This document shows, piece after piece, positions 12,210 through 22,980 of a stretch of 64,000 bases of DNA (its first letter is position 1; the number at the start of each line of letters is the position of its first letter). Below the pieces are notes generated by a model that was given only the letters and a program-made list of their open reading frames with translations, did not search any database and was not told where the DNA came from. Position numbers and translations under genes: made by a program. Origin of the DNA: Luscinia megarhynchos (Eukaryota; Chordata; Aves; Passeriformes; Turdidae); assembly GCA_034336665.1 (NCBI GenBank), contig CM067564.1:43940451-44004450 (forward strand). Reading direction: 5' to 3'.

Positions 12210-15200
12210 TTGCCCGTGGCCTTGCCCTGCTCAGCTCAGTGAGGATGTGCAGGATGAAAGCAGGGCTGGGGATTCTCCCTGCAGCCCTGTGTGCTCCAGA
12301 GCTGCTGTCCTGGAGAAGATCCTCACCAAATTCCCTCTGCTGGGATGCAGGAATGAGCTGCTGTACCAGAATGTTCCATGAGCCTGGACTGGAGCAGAGC
12401 AGGGATGAGGAATATCCTGGGTAGGTGCATCAAGAGGAACCTGAAAATCCCCATAAACTCCAACTTCACCTCATTCAGCTGAGACCCATCTGATTTACCC
12501 CACCATGAGCCCATTCCTGATGTTCTGGGATGCAGAAAACACCACCCTGGGCATGAGGACTGATCAGGATCTGCTCCTGCTATCAGCATTAATAGAATCA
12601 TTAAAATTAAAAAAAACTGTGCAGGAACACTGGCTCAGGGACATGCCAGGAAAATATTGGCAAATTCTACTTCTTTTTTGGAACCCCCAAAACCCTCATG
12701 CCTGGTCTACCACCAGCCAAGGGGGCAAAGAAGGGCTCCCCACTTCTGCCCCTCCTCTGCTGCAGAAATTACTGCAACGTCTCGAAACGTGGCAAGGAAA
12801 TTAATTATTTGGAAATCATGTGCAGGAAGGGAGGGTCAAACCTAGTGGATAATTTATTCATTACTAATATCTCCAGTAGCTGTAATTGAGGTGTTCTTTT
12901 AATTGTCCAAGCCACTCAAAAAAAACCCCCAGCTTTTTTAATAATGGCTGGGAAGGTAACTGTCATTCAGCTGTATAAACCTCTATCAAAGTTGGCTTTT
13001 GACTGGCTGATGGTATCACCCACTGCCTTGACTTTATTTTAGCTTATTAAAATTGATCCTAAATAAACCTGATCTGCCCCAAATTATTTTTTTCTTAAAT
13101 TAATTTGAATGCAATTTGTTCTCAGCGAGATTTGCTGCCATGTTGCATCTCGCAATGCAAACACGAGTTTGTTGGGTCACTCTAATTAATTTGATTTTGT
13201 ATCTCAGCCCTCCTACCCATCACCAGCACTAAATGGAATTATTTAGAAATAACAGAGATAATGCTGGCAAAATAACATGCTGTGACAGGACCAAGCTTTG
13301 CTTCTTTAGGAGAAAAAAAATAATAATACACAACATATTGAGGTGGTTTATTTTTTGATTAAACGCTTCTGCTTTGCCTCGGCATTTATCTTTCTGAGAC
13401 AGCTCCAGATCAGAGCAAATGCATCATTCCATTAACATTATCTCTCTGTACATTTGAGTGGGGGTCCCCAGATAATAAAGGGCTACAACGTGCGTGGCCA
13501 GCTCACACCTCCAGCAGCTTTGATTCCTCCAGAGAGGATTTGTACAAGAGGTGCTGGGAGGGGAGGGGGAGGAGGTTTTTTTTGCTGGGGTGGGAAGTCA
13601 AATGGCTTCAAAGAGGTGAGTGGAGCAACTTAATTCAAAGATTTTAATAAGAATATCAGTGTCAGGAGCTGCACAAAGCGACCTGGGTTTGAGGAGGTGA
13701 TGTTGGGTTGTTTTATTCAAAAGCTTTGGCCTGAGAGCTGAGCAATTTCAGGATGTGAGATATCCCCTGCTGCTGGAGAGTTTGGGAAGAGGGAGAGATG
13801 CAGGTGGTGCAGGTGATCCAAAATATGGGAGGGATTTGGGATGAATAGATTCCCAAAAGGAGCAGGTGAGGGGTGGAAAATAACCAGAATAATCCAGGGG
13901 GAGAGAAAAACCCCTCTTGCCCTTTTTGCTGCTCCTGAATCAAGGAGAGCTTTGCACGAGGTTGGGGAATGGGGAAAGGAGAAAGGGAGAGATCTCAGCA
14001 TGACCCAGAACCAGAACAAACACTGGTGATGGGAACATCCACAGGAATAACAGGTGCTAAAGGGTGTTCCCTATAGAGGGGAAGGCTCTTGTCCCAGATT
14101 TTGCTGATGTGGATGTGGCTGGTGGCACCAAACACCCTCAGGCTGTGGCCTAAGGCTGAATTCCAGACCATTATCCCAATCTGCTTGGAAATTTGTACAC
14201 ATAGAGGTGGGAGGAGGTAAAAAGAAAATGGATTTAGGAAGGAAAATGTTGGAATTTGTACACTTGGGGTGCTGCACCATCAGTGCAAAGGGGCCACAGG
14301 TCTTCCAAGCTGGCTTTTTGGCACAGTCCATTTTCACCACAGATGAATCCACCCAGGATAACAGGAGAGCAAATTCCATGTGCTTTGTACAGGCCCTTCC
14401 AGTGAACAAAGGGGAGAGGGAAGATGTCTTACTGTGAATATTCCCTTATGTGTGAATATATTTATTTTTTTATTAAAGTTTTTACAAAGGGCTGACTGCA
14501 CCAGCCCCACTCCAGCATTCCAGAAAGGACCTGGCTCCTGTGAATTTTGGGAACATGTTAAGAGGTCTTTTGCAAAGGACCCAGCAGCACCTCTCACTCT
14601 GTAAGCCCAGGGTGCTGCACACCAAATATTTAACAAGTGACACTGCCCATCAGGGAAATATCAGCCTCCCTGCCCCACTCCCCCCTGTTTTCTGCCATTT
14701 CTCTCCCTGTTCTCCCTCTCTGATGCCATGGTGATGGAGCTGACACGTAAGAACAGCTATTCTTCACTGGGGTTCCCAAGATGAGCTTTGCTTCTCCCCC
14801 TCTCTCGTCTCCCACGTTCCCCAAGTGGGTAAATCTGTGTGCTGCCAACCCCACCTGCTAAAAAAGATGGGCCAACCTTCCCCCTCCTCCCTGCCTCCAA
14901 CTGGCTTAAAAAGCATCAATTGCAGCAAGAAAAAAAAATATCACAAATGTTGGGCTTGCTTTGTGTGTTTTTCTGTTGGTTTTTTTTTTTTTTTTTTTTT
15001 GGAGCTTGAGGTTCTAACAAAATAAACATTTCACCCCCTGCTGTCCATAGGGCCCCACTGCTGGTTTGGGGCAGTTTGAGCTATATTTGGCAGGCAGCAG
15101 GGAGATCTTATTCCTGAAAGTTTTTGGAAGTAGGTGGCTGGGTGGATGTTCCCTGAGTGAGAGAAATGCCAGAGTAGGAAAGAGGCTTTATAAAAATCCC

Positions 15201-17384
15201 CCTATTCAGGATTATCCACAATTAGCTGTGAGATCTGGTAGGCTGCAAAGTGCTTTTTTTGGTATCCTTTCCCCACTATCTGAGGGAGGCAAATTTCCTA
15301 AAAGACCTTTCTGGAGTGGGGAATTCTGTGAAAACCAGCTCCTCACCTCTCTCCTGGTCCCACTGGAGCATCACCCAGGAGCTGCAGCAGCAGCAAGTCT
15401 GACCCAGGCTCTGAAATCCCAAAGCAAAGCCCTAATCTGTGGATAGGGCCCTTCCCCTCTTCAGGATGTCCTGTTGGATTTCTTCTGATTTAAGAGCTGC
15501 TTCTCCAGCAGCCCCAGTGTTGGCATCCAGCCTTTCCCTCTCTTCCTCCACTCCAGTTCCACCTGCATGTCCCTGGACTGTTTTCCTCTGACTCTTTACC
15601 CATTTCTCCATCTCATCCCTCCATCCCCACTCCTTATCTTGCCCCAAAGCTCTCCAGCCCTCCTGAGCAGGGATTGATTGCTCTTCCTCCCGGTATTGTC
15701 CTCCAAAATGAAACCACAATGAATTTCTCTGACTTGCTGTGGTTGTATCTTATCACTCCACCTGCCTGCTTCCACTGTTATTCCCTTTCACTCGTCTCCC
15801 GTGGTTCAGAGTGGCCCCTCTCAGGCGTCCCCTCATTTAATTGGGCAGCCCCAGCCTGGGTTTTTGTGCTGCCCTTATCATTCTGGCCTGACTGCTCCCC
15901 TGGCTCCCATCTCACCCTGCCTCCACCCACCTGCCCCTCTCCCCTGGCCCTCCTCCTGCTGTTTTGTTTGGACAAATGACAGCCTGGGTGTGGCCAGAGG
16001 CGATAATGGTCGGCAAATATTTGAAGGGGGAAGGAGAAAAATTGTCCCCAGGGGGAAGGCAAGGAGGGAGAGGTGGCAGGGGGAGGGCTGGGATGGGTGG
16101 GAAGATGTGCAGATGATGCTGCCGGCCTGAGTGCATCATAAATCCCCTCTGGGTGGGCGGGGATGGGGAATGAGCATCTCTCTCATCCCTCGGTCTGCTG
16201 GGAAGAGGTCTCCTCTGTGGAAGTGGAACTTTGCTGGGGAGATTTGAGTTGGGGGACAGAGAAGAGGGAATGGGAAGGGAGAAAATGGCAATGAAGTTGC
16301 AGCAAAGAGGGTGAACTTGGGCTGGAAACCTCTGCAAATCTTGAGAGGTTGGTGAGCTGGGGTCTGATCTAGATGCTAACATGAGCTGGAGCACACACTG
16401 ATGGGAAGGAGCTCTGGAGAGAGGGACAGTCAGAGCCTGCAGGTCTGTGGCCCCTGTGAGTTACTGGATTTGACCCTGGGACAGCATAAAAGGAGATTTT
16501 GCTTCCCTCAAAAAACATCCAAACAAGTGGCCAAAAAAAAAATGAAGGCAAACCTTGCCTCTGTTTGACAGTTCATCGTGTCTGCTCAAGGGCTGGGAAG
16601 GGGGAGATGCTGGATAACTGACAAAATGTTATTTAATAAATGTCCTACTAAAAATCCTGCCCTAAAAACACCCCTGGCAGGGGAGTTAGGGAGTTGCCAG
16701 AGGCAGTGCAGCATATCAGTGACAGAGAAAGGGCAGCTGGCACCCTCTGCTCCATGCCAGGACACCTTGGGCTCCTCAGAAATCCAGTGTGCAAACCCCC
16801 AAGAGTCCAAGGAAATGCTGGACAAAGCACAAACAGAGAGGGGCTGAGATGAGCCCTCCCAAGGGCTTTTTCTCCACCCATCACCCAAAATTGGTTGCAG
16901 AGATGCTACAAAAGAAGAGGAAGGCAAGGTGACCAAGTGACACAATCCTGCTCTTCCCTTCAAACTTCTCTTACATTTTTTGGGGGTAGCACTCTCATCT
17001 TATTTTCTATCAGCACAACCCTTCCTGAAGCTGGCAGCACTGCCAAAATCTGAGAGTGTGTCACCCCTGAAGCCAGATCAAGACCTGTCCTTGGGGGCAG
17101 AGCTCACCCTGTCCCTCCTGGGGTGTCACAGCGACAACACAGAGCCCTGGCCCAGCTTTAAACCAGCTTGCACTGAATTTTCCACCCTCCACAAGCTCGA
17201 TAAAGACATCCTTTGTCAGCAGCAGGGATGGTGACAGCCACCCAGGAGAGGCCAATTTTCTCCCAGTATCCACAAGAGAGGGGCGAGTTGTTAAAACCTG
17301 AAAGACTCGAGAGCAGAAGGGGGTGAAAAAGAAATGTAGAAGAACAAGATTTGGAGTCAACAGCCCTCTCCCCGGGCTGGTTTT
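12210..17384. other. Intergenic stretch upstream of the CpG patch
   Basis: It contains the AT-rich candidate conserved block at 12890-13460, a T21 run at 14980-15000 and pyrimidine-rich stretches (15470-15960). No gene is supported. Confidence 0.5.
12890..13460. promoter_or_regulatory. Candidate conserved non-coding element (AT-rich, homeodomain-like motifs)
   Basis: Low-CpG, repeat-free, AT-rich DNA with several TAAT-core clusters (TAAATTAATTTGAATGC, CTAATTAATTTG, CATTAACATTA) and an octamer-like GCAAATGCAT near 13418. It does not look like any repeat family here. Conservation is inferred from texture only. Confidence 0.35.
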
Positions 17385-17545
17385 TTTAAGGATTGGGCCG
17401 GTTTTGGGGGTTTTGCCGCTGCCACCAAGCGCGGCCGCTGCAGGTGGCGCTGCGATGTTGGGTTTGAGATGCTGCGCTGGCTGCAGCCCGGAGCGAAACA
17501 GCCAGCGACTTAACACCGCTGCTGCTTTAACAAACTTGTAAAATG
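17385..17545. promoter_or_regulatory. Isolated CpG patch with CTCF-like motif
   Basis: A GC-rich, CpG-dense stretch of about 150 bp is separated from the main island by about 1.8 kb. It has a NotI-type GCGGCCGC at 17431-17438. The 14-mer GCTGCAGGTGGCGC (17437-17450) agrees with the CTCF core (CCASYAGRKGGCRS) at 12 of 14 positions. An insulator or minor promoter role is inferred. Confidence 0.45.
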
Positions 17546-17598
17546 GCGTGGGAAAAGGATAATAGAAAAATCCCCGCACAGTCTAACTCGGATTTTCA

Positions 17599-17617
17599 CT
17601 CTCTCTCTCTTTTTCTT

Positions 17618-17659
<42 letters not shown>
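17599..17659. repeat. Pyrimidine tract ending in T40
   Basis: CT dinucleotides and TTTTCTTTC lead into an uninterrupted run of 40 T at 17620-17659. It may be a poly(A) remnant of a minus-strand retrocopy, but no source sequence is recognisable to its right, so simple slippage expansion is as likely. Confidence 0.95.
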
Positions 17660-17660
<1 letters not shown>

Positions 17661-19299
17661 TCTTTCTTCTAATTGGCTCGTTCTCTTTGTTGTTGGAATT
17701 TTGAAGTGTACAGGTGGATGGATGTCCTGGCAAAAAGAGGCGTTTTCTGCTCTCTGGGTGTTGATGGAAGTGGCTCCTGTGTGCCACTGCGTGCGGCTCA
17801 GGTAACAGGTCTAGAAATGGAAGTGAGGGAGGAACCACAGAGGGATTCAGGGAGGCTGTTGGCACCCAGGACTTTGGGGCAATGGGGGATTTTTTGAGGC
17901 AGTGGGAGGGAAATGGGCTGGGTGAGGTTGTTTGAGTAGAGACAACAGGATTTTGCCTCGTCGCAGATGATGCTGAGGCAGCTTTGGTGCTGCTTGGTTT
18001 TCCCCCTGGAGCAGAGCAGGGGGTGCCCAGCACTCTGTGCTCTCTGCTGTGACTTTGGGGGGAAAAATATCCACTGGATGACACCAGGGTGAGCCTGAAC
18101 TCTGCTTGTCCTTGGGCCCTTTTACTGCAGAAATTCCCAGGTCAGGAGAGGTCATTTGGGCTCTCCAGCCCTAACCCCTTTCCACCCCCGCTGCCCAGCC
18201 CATGAAAGGCCTATAAATAAAGTCTCATTTGTCACTCACTCCTCCATGAACCCAAAGAGCACAGGGATGTTTTGACTCGTGCCATTGTCTTAAGAAGAAG
18301 AGATCTGGTATTAATTTCTTCCTCCCCACCACAGCAGAGAGCAGGGAAGTAATCTGGGCATATCCAGATTATCCGTGTTTAGTGGGACGGGTTTTAAATG
18401 CAAGGCTGAATTTCCTCAAGATTTTCATATGTTTTTATTAAATGGAGCTGTGAGCCAGACTGGACACTCAATAACAGTGTAGCACTCAGAGCAGCAGTGA
18501 TCTTTAGAGGTTACTAACCTGCCATTGTATCTCTCAGATTCCTGTCTGGCTCCTCCGTTGTCATTTCGCTCTGTTATTACTCTTCAGGCTTCACACTGTA
18601 TTCATTTCTCTGAATGAAAACAAATGACTTCTTGCAAGAGGTAGGAGATAAAGAATAATAAATACATTTTATGCACCACCTTAAGGAAAAAAAAAAAAAA
18701 AAAAAAAGGTTGTGAATCCCCATCCATCCATCAGGAAATGTAAACTGGAGCTCAGGCAAAACACACGCAGGCACGTGCCGGGGAGATAAAACTTGTTTTA
18801 AGGAAAACATGATATTGTTTCCAAATAAATATCTCTGAGGATGCAAATAGACAGCCCCTGGCCCCCGTGCTTTGTGGCATAAATTTAAGATAATTAAAAA
18901 TACAAAGCTCGGATTAAGCCTGATTTTCTGTCAATGGTGGAGGATGTGGGGAGGGGTGGGGGGAGTCCTGCTGTGTTTGGTGCTGCACAACCCCTGGAGA
19001 GGCAATTCCTGCCTCTGATCTGGGGTATTGGTGGCTGTGGGTGCTGGGACCCCCTTTCCCTGCTGGGTGTTCTTGCCTTCTGCTGGGGAAGGGGAAGCTG
19101 CAGGGTCACCGGCAGAGATTTTCCCTGGTGTGAGCATGGCCAGCACCCCTGGAAGCAGAGGAGCTCTGCCCCAGCTGCTTCTCCTCCTCCTCAGACCTTT
19201 GTGAGGCGTCCATCCTCAGGGAATTGGGGCTGCCTGGGGAGCAGCCCTGTTGCTATCAACACCCCGAGAGCATCCCTGCCTGCTCTGGGGCTGGCTCTG
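17660..19299. other. Upstream flank of the CpG island, no gene
   Basis: It contains an A21 run at 18687-18707 and a candidate conserved block near 18190-18560. Nothing else is recognised. Confidence 0.5.
18190..18560. promoter_or_regulatory. Candidate conserved non-coding element
   Basis: Repeat-free sequence about 2.3 kb upstream of the candidate exon 1. It contains ATCCAGATTATCC (a bicoid/OTX-like GATTA core), TTTTATTAAATGG and GGTATTAATTTC. Its role is inferred from texture and position. Confidence 0.3.
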
Positions 19300-20513
19300 G
19301 CATCACCTGCAGGCAGGAGTGCGGGTCTCACACACGGAATGAACTTTTGGGGTGGGATCTGCTCCCTCGGCCATCCTGGCCAGCCTTGGGGACACCAAAC
19401 TGGGCAGCAAGCACCGACAGCTTCTCAAAAATCACCTTATTCCTGCGGCTGCCGGGAATTCAAGGCAGCCCGGGCCAGGGCACAGCTTGCAGCATCTCTC
19501 CGGGATTATCGCTCGCCCGAGCTGAGAGATTGATCTTCCCTGAGCCTCCCCACGCCCCTCTGGTCCGCTCCCCTCCTGGCTGGCTCCAAGGCGGAGGAGA
19601 GCAGCGGGGCACAGCCTGAGAGGGACGGGGAGGCAGGCGAAGGAAGGGAGATGCCAGCCAAAGCCGGGAATGGCTTTGCTGCGGAGCAGATGGGGGCAGG
19701 CAGCGAGACGTGGTTGATTCCGTGAGTGGGTTCTGGGTTTTATTCCATTTTTTTTTGGTTTTTTTTTTCGGGCAGAGACGTTTCCCAATTAGCCCAATCA
19801 GGCTGGAGATCCTAGGTGTCAGTAGTGAGTAGGAGCGAGGGAAGGCACCGGAGGAGGAGGAATCCTGCGGCCGGAGTTGCAGCCGTGGCAGAGCGGCGCT
19901 GGCAGCCCCGGGAGGTGGCCCCGCTCCCCTCCCCGTCCCCAGCCCTTTCCCCAGCCCCTGAAAACTTTAGGACGACGAAAAGCGCCTTGGGGGACCCCCT
20001 CCAGAGACCAACCTGCGCTCCTCCGCCTTCTCCCCTCTCCCAGAGGTGGGTGGGCTGGAGAAAGGAGGAGCAACCGGCCACTCTGCAAAGCTAAAAAAAA
20101 TAGGAAAGAAAGAGAAAAAAGGATAGAAGGCGATTTTTATTATCGCTGTATTTTTTTATTTATTATTTTTTATTATCCCTCCCCCGGTGCATTGGGCTGC
20201 TGTTGCCACAGCACTTCTACACCTCTCCGGCTATTTTATTTTTTAAATTTTTTTCTTTTTTTTTTCTGAAAGGGGTGTGTGCCTGTGCGTGTGCCTGTGT
20301 TTGCAAAAGAGCCTGGGTGTCCAAGCCGGCTCGGCAGCCACCATTGGAGAGGAGGGCTGGGGAGGAAGGGCTGGCTGGCGAGACAGCCGCAGTGCGAGCC
20401 CTCCCCGGCGGGCGGGAGCCGCGGAGCCGGGCATGGCCCCGTAGCGCATCCCTGCCTGCATCCCCTGCCTGCAGCTCCGCTGCCCGGCTCCCCCCACTCC
20501 TGGCTGATTTAGA

Positions 20514-20614
20514 GGCGGGAGGGGGGGGGGAAGGGCTGGGGGAGGGAGGGGAGGGGTGATTTGGGGGGGAGTGAAAACTGGAGCTGCGTTTTACCCCCCC
20601 CAGTTCCCCCCCCC
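20514..20614. promoter_or_regulatory. G-run cluster followed by C-runs in the CpG island
   Basis: From 20514 to 20570 the + strand has at least six separate runs of three or more G, including G10 at 20521-20530. C-runs follow at 20594-20601 and 20606-20614. This pattern supports G-quadruplex potential and Sp/KLF/MAZ-type sites just upstream of or within the candidate exon 1. Confidence 0.6.
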
Positions 20615-20704
20615 ACCGGCTCTGGGCGAGCCAGACACGGTTTGCCCAGTGCAGAGAGAGGGGCTCCGTGTTCCGCCTCCGTGGAGTATTTGGGATTGGA
20701 GAGA

Positions 20705-20738
20705 GACACACGCGCACACACACACACACACGCACACA
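20705..20738. repeat. CA dinucleotide repeat
   Basis: An imperfect CA repeat interrupted by CGCG and CG steps, within the candidate exon 1. Confidence 0.95.
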
Positions 20739-20815
20739 GAGACCATCTGCAGTGTCAATGCGGCGCCTGCTCTGAAGACTGAAGTGGGGGGAAAGGAGAG
20801 GAGAGAAAAATTTTA

Positions 20816-20845
20816 TGTGTGTATATATATATATATATACACACA
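20816..20845. repeat. TG3-TA9-CA3 repeat forming a perfect 30-bp palindrome
   Basis: TGTGTG, nine TA units and CACACA read the same on both strands. It ends 37 nt before the candidate exon 1 donor and would fold into a hairpin in RNA if transcribed. Confidence 0.95.
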
Positions 20846-21689
20846 CCAAAACCCACCCAAAGCAAGCGAGGAGCGTTCCCAGGTAAGGAGCCCCCCGCCC
20901 CGCCCGGCCAGCGGGGGCTGCGGGAGGATGATGCCCCGGAGGATGCCCCGGGAGGGCCGGCGGGGCTGCACGGGTACCTGCCCTCCACACCTGCCGCCAG
21001 TGGAAGGGGGGGCTCTGGGAGGCGCCCCTACCGCTGCTCCCCACCCCTGGGTCCCGGGAAGGGGGTCTGCGATGGAGGGCAGGGACCCCCGCGGACAGCG
21101 GGCTGAGCCGGGGGGTTCGGGCACGGCCCCTCCGCCCCTCCCGGCCCGAACGGGGAGGATGCCGGGCGGGGGGAGCGCAGCGGGGAGCCCCCTTCTCCAC
21201 ATCCCCACCGCGGAGGTGACTCTGTGCCCCGTGTCCCCCTTTCCCGGGTCCCCGATGGCTTTTTCCCCATGCACAAGGCTCAACTTTTCTCCCCGGAGGT
21301 CGCGGCTCCAGCCGCGCAGCCCGTCCCTCGCCACCCTCGCCATCCCCCGGCTGCCGATTTTCCTCCCCTCGGCGGGTATTTTCCCCCTTGGAAGCTCCAG
21401 AGCTCTCCTCGCGCGAGGGGCTGGAGGCATTTGCAAACTTTTCCTGCTCCCGGTGAGGCTGCAGCTGGACGGGGCTGGAGGCAGAGCCCTATTCCCGGGG
21501 AGGATAACACCTCCCGGGTGCCCGATGGATGGGGACACGGGGCACCCCCGGTGGTGAACACCTAAGAGAGAAGGGCAGACCCCCGTTTCTTCCCTTCCTG
21601 CAAGGTGCTGGAGAGTTTTCCTGCCCAAATCCCGGCTGCGGAGTCAGCGCTGCTAAACCTCCCTCCTTTCCCTCGGTGCATGTGCGTGT

Positions 21690-21860
21690 GTGCTGCAACC
21701 GAAACCTGCGTATTGATGCTCTGCGTTTATCAGACATATGCCCTTAAATTATGTACGCCGGGAGAAGTGATCTAAACACCGAGCCGCGCGTTGTTTTGGT
21801 GGAAATCTAATACTCCGGCAGCAGCTGATAAACAAACCCGCTTGCTCAGCCCCAGCAGGG
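21690..21860. promoter_or_regulatory. Candidate conserved element at the start of intron 1
   Basis: Within the CpG island but with a different texture: TTTATCAGACATATGCCC (GATA-like and CATATG E-box), TTAAATTATGTACG, and TCTAATACTCC. It is non-repetitive with retained CpGs, as in many developmental enhancers. Inference only. Confidence 0.35.
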
Positions 21861-22611
21861 CTGTTTGGGTTTGTAGCGGCTGCATGTGGCTGCTCCATCC
21901 CCAGCCCGGAGGAAATCCTCCTCCTCCCGGGGCTCCATCTGCTCCCGGTGCCGGGAAGGGATGCGGCGTTCGCGGTGCTGGGTGCGGGGGTAGGACCCGC
22001 ACGGCTCGCCCTGGTGGGAAGGACCAGGTGGAACGCGTTCTCCCAAAAAACTTCCACACCCAGCCGGGCAGCCGTGCTGGAGACGCACCTGGATTGTCCA
22101 CCGCTTCCCTCCGCTGCCGGGACGCGATGCTTGGGACGAGAGGTTTTGGGAAAAGCATCCAAAATCCCGCTGTCTGGCGCTCCCCGAGTCGTGGGGGTGA
22201 GTGATGCAGAGGGGAGGTTTGGACCGGGACCCCGAGACTGCGGGGCGATGCTCTCGTTCCGCGGGAACAATGATGATGCCCGGGGATTTTTACAGCCGAT
22301 GCGACTGCTCGCAGCCTTCTAGGGACTTATCTTGAGCGTGCACCAGTCCTGCACAAATATTTTGGAAGGCGGAAAGCGTGCTAACTTATTTTCTTTACCT
22401 GCCCTGTGTTTCACCCGGGTCTTGTTTATAGAAACCCGCGAGCAGGCAGGAGCAGAGAGGGCACGGGGGGCAAAAAAATCTGTGATTTTAATTCCGGCGT
22501 GTGCCTCCCAGTGTGGGATTAGGTGCTTCGTCCCCAGCCTAAGCCTCGGGCTGGAGGTGCAGGGGATGCGAGCAGCGTTTTGCCTGTGGTTTCTTTGCCG
22601 GGGGAAGTGCG

Positions 22612-22652
22612 TGCGTGTTTGTTTGTGTGTTTGTTTGTTTGTTTTTGTGTGT
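22612..22652. repeat. GTTT-rich simple repeat
   Basis: An imperfect GTTT/GTGT repeat in the downstream half of the CpG island. Confidence 0.9.
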
Positions 22653-22839
22653 GGGATCCTTCGCTAGAGCCGGGCTTCAAGCGGTGCAACAGATGTGTGT
22701 CTGCCAGGTTGGAACACGCAACCCCAGCCCCGGCACGAAAACCTGGGCTTTTCTTCCCTCCTCTGCCCAGACCCACCCTCCGTGGGGGTGTCTCCTTCCC
22801 GAAAGGAGCAGCCCAAGGCTTTTTCTCTCTGTCCCATCC

Positions 22840-22980
22840 TAAACGTGCCGTATCGATACCGTGCGAGATGAATGACAGCCGCATGATCTAAGCGTTGTTT
22901 ATGTCCGAGGCGGGGGTTTTAGAGCCCGGGCTGATGATCAATCACGGTGCTGTAGGGAAGCATTCGCTTGATGATGCTAA
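22840..22980. promoter_or_regulatory. Candidate regulatory element with palindrome and PBX-like site
   Basis: It contains the perfect palindrome GTATCGATAC (22850-22859), GAATGACAG (MEIS-like TGACAG), and GATGATCAATCACGG (PBX-like ATCAATCA). It is non-repetitive and lies inside the island, about 2 kb into intron 1. Function is inferred from motifs. Confidence 0.35.

Larger units (their letters stand above)
20280..20882 (+). other. PLXNA4: Candidate non-coding exon 1 of PLXNA4 (5' boundary unknown)
   Basis: A textbook donor (CCCAG then GTAAGG, cut after 20882) lies in the middle of the large CpG island, on the same strand as the coding exon and 25.6 kb upstream of its acceptor. Plexin A4 is known to start with a non-coding exon. 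The start coordinate is a guess; no TATA box fixes it. The segment contains G-rich and C-rich runs, a CA repeat (about 20705-20738) and a TG/TA/CA palindrome (20816-20845). Another donor in the island could be the one actually used. Confidence 0.5.

Noticed and set aside
17620..17659. T40 run as the poly(A) tail of a processed retrocopy
   Set aside because: No gene-like sequence or target duplication is visible next to it. Treated as a simple repeat.
20217..21628. Long open frames of 271-333 codons on both strands across the CpG island
   Set aside because: They overlap each other on both strands in stop-poor GC-rich DNA, are proline/glycine/arginine-rich low complexity, and show no domain. 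They are composition effects.
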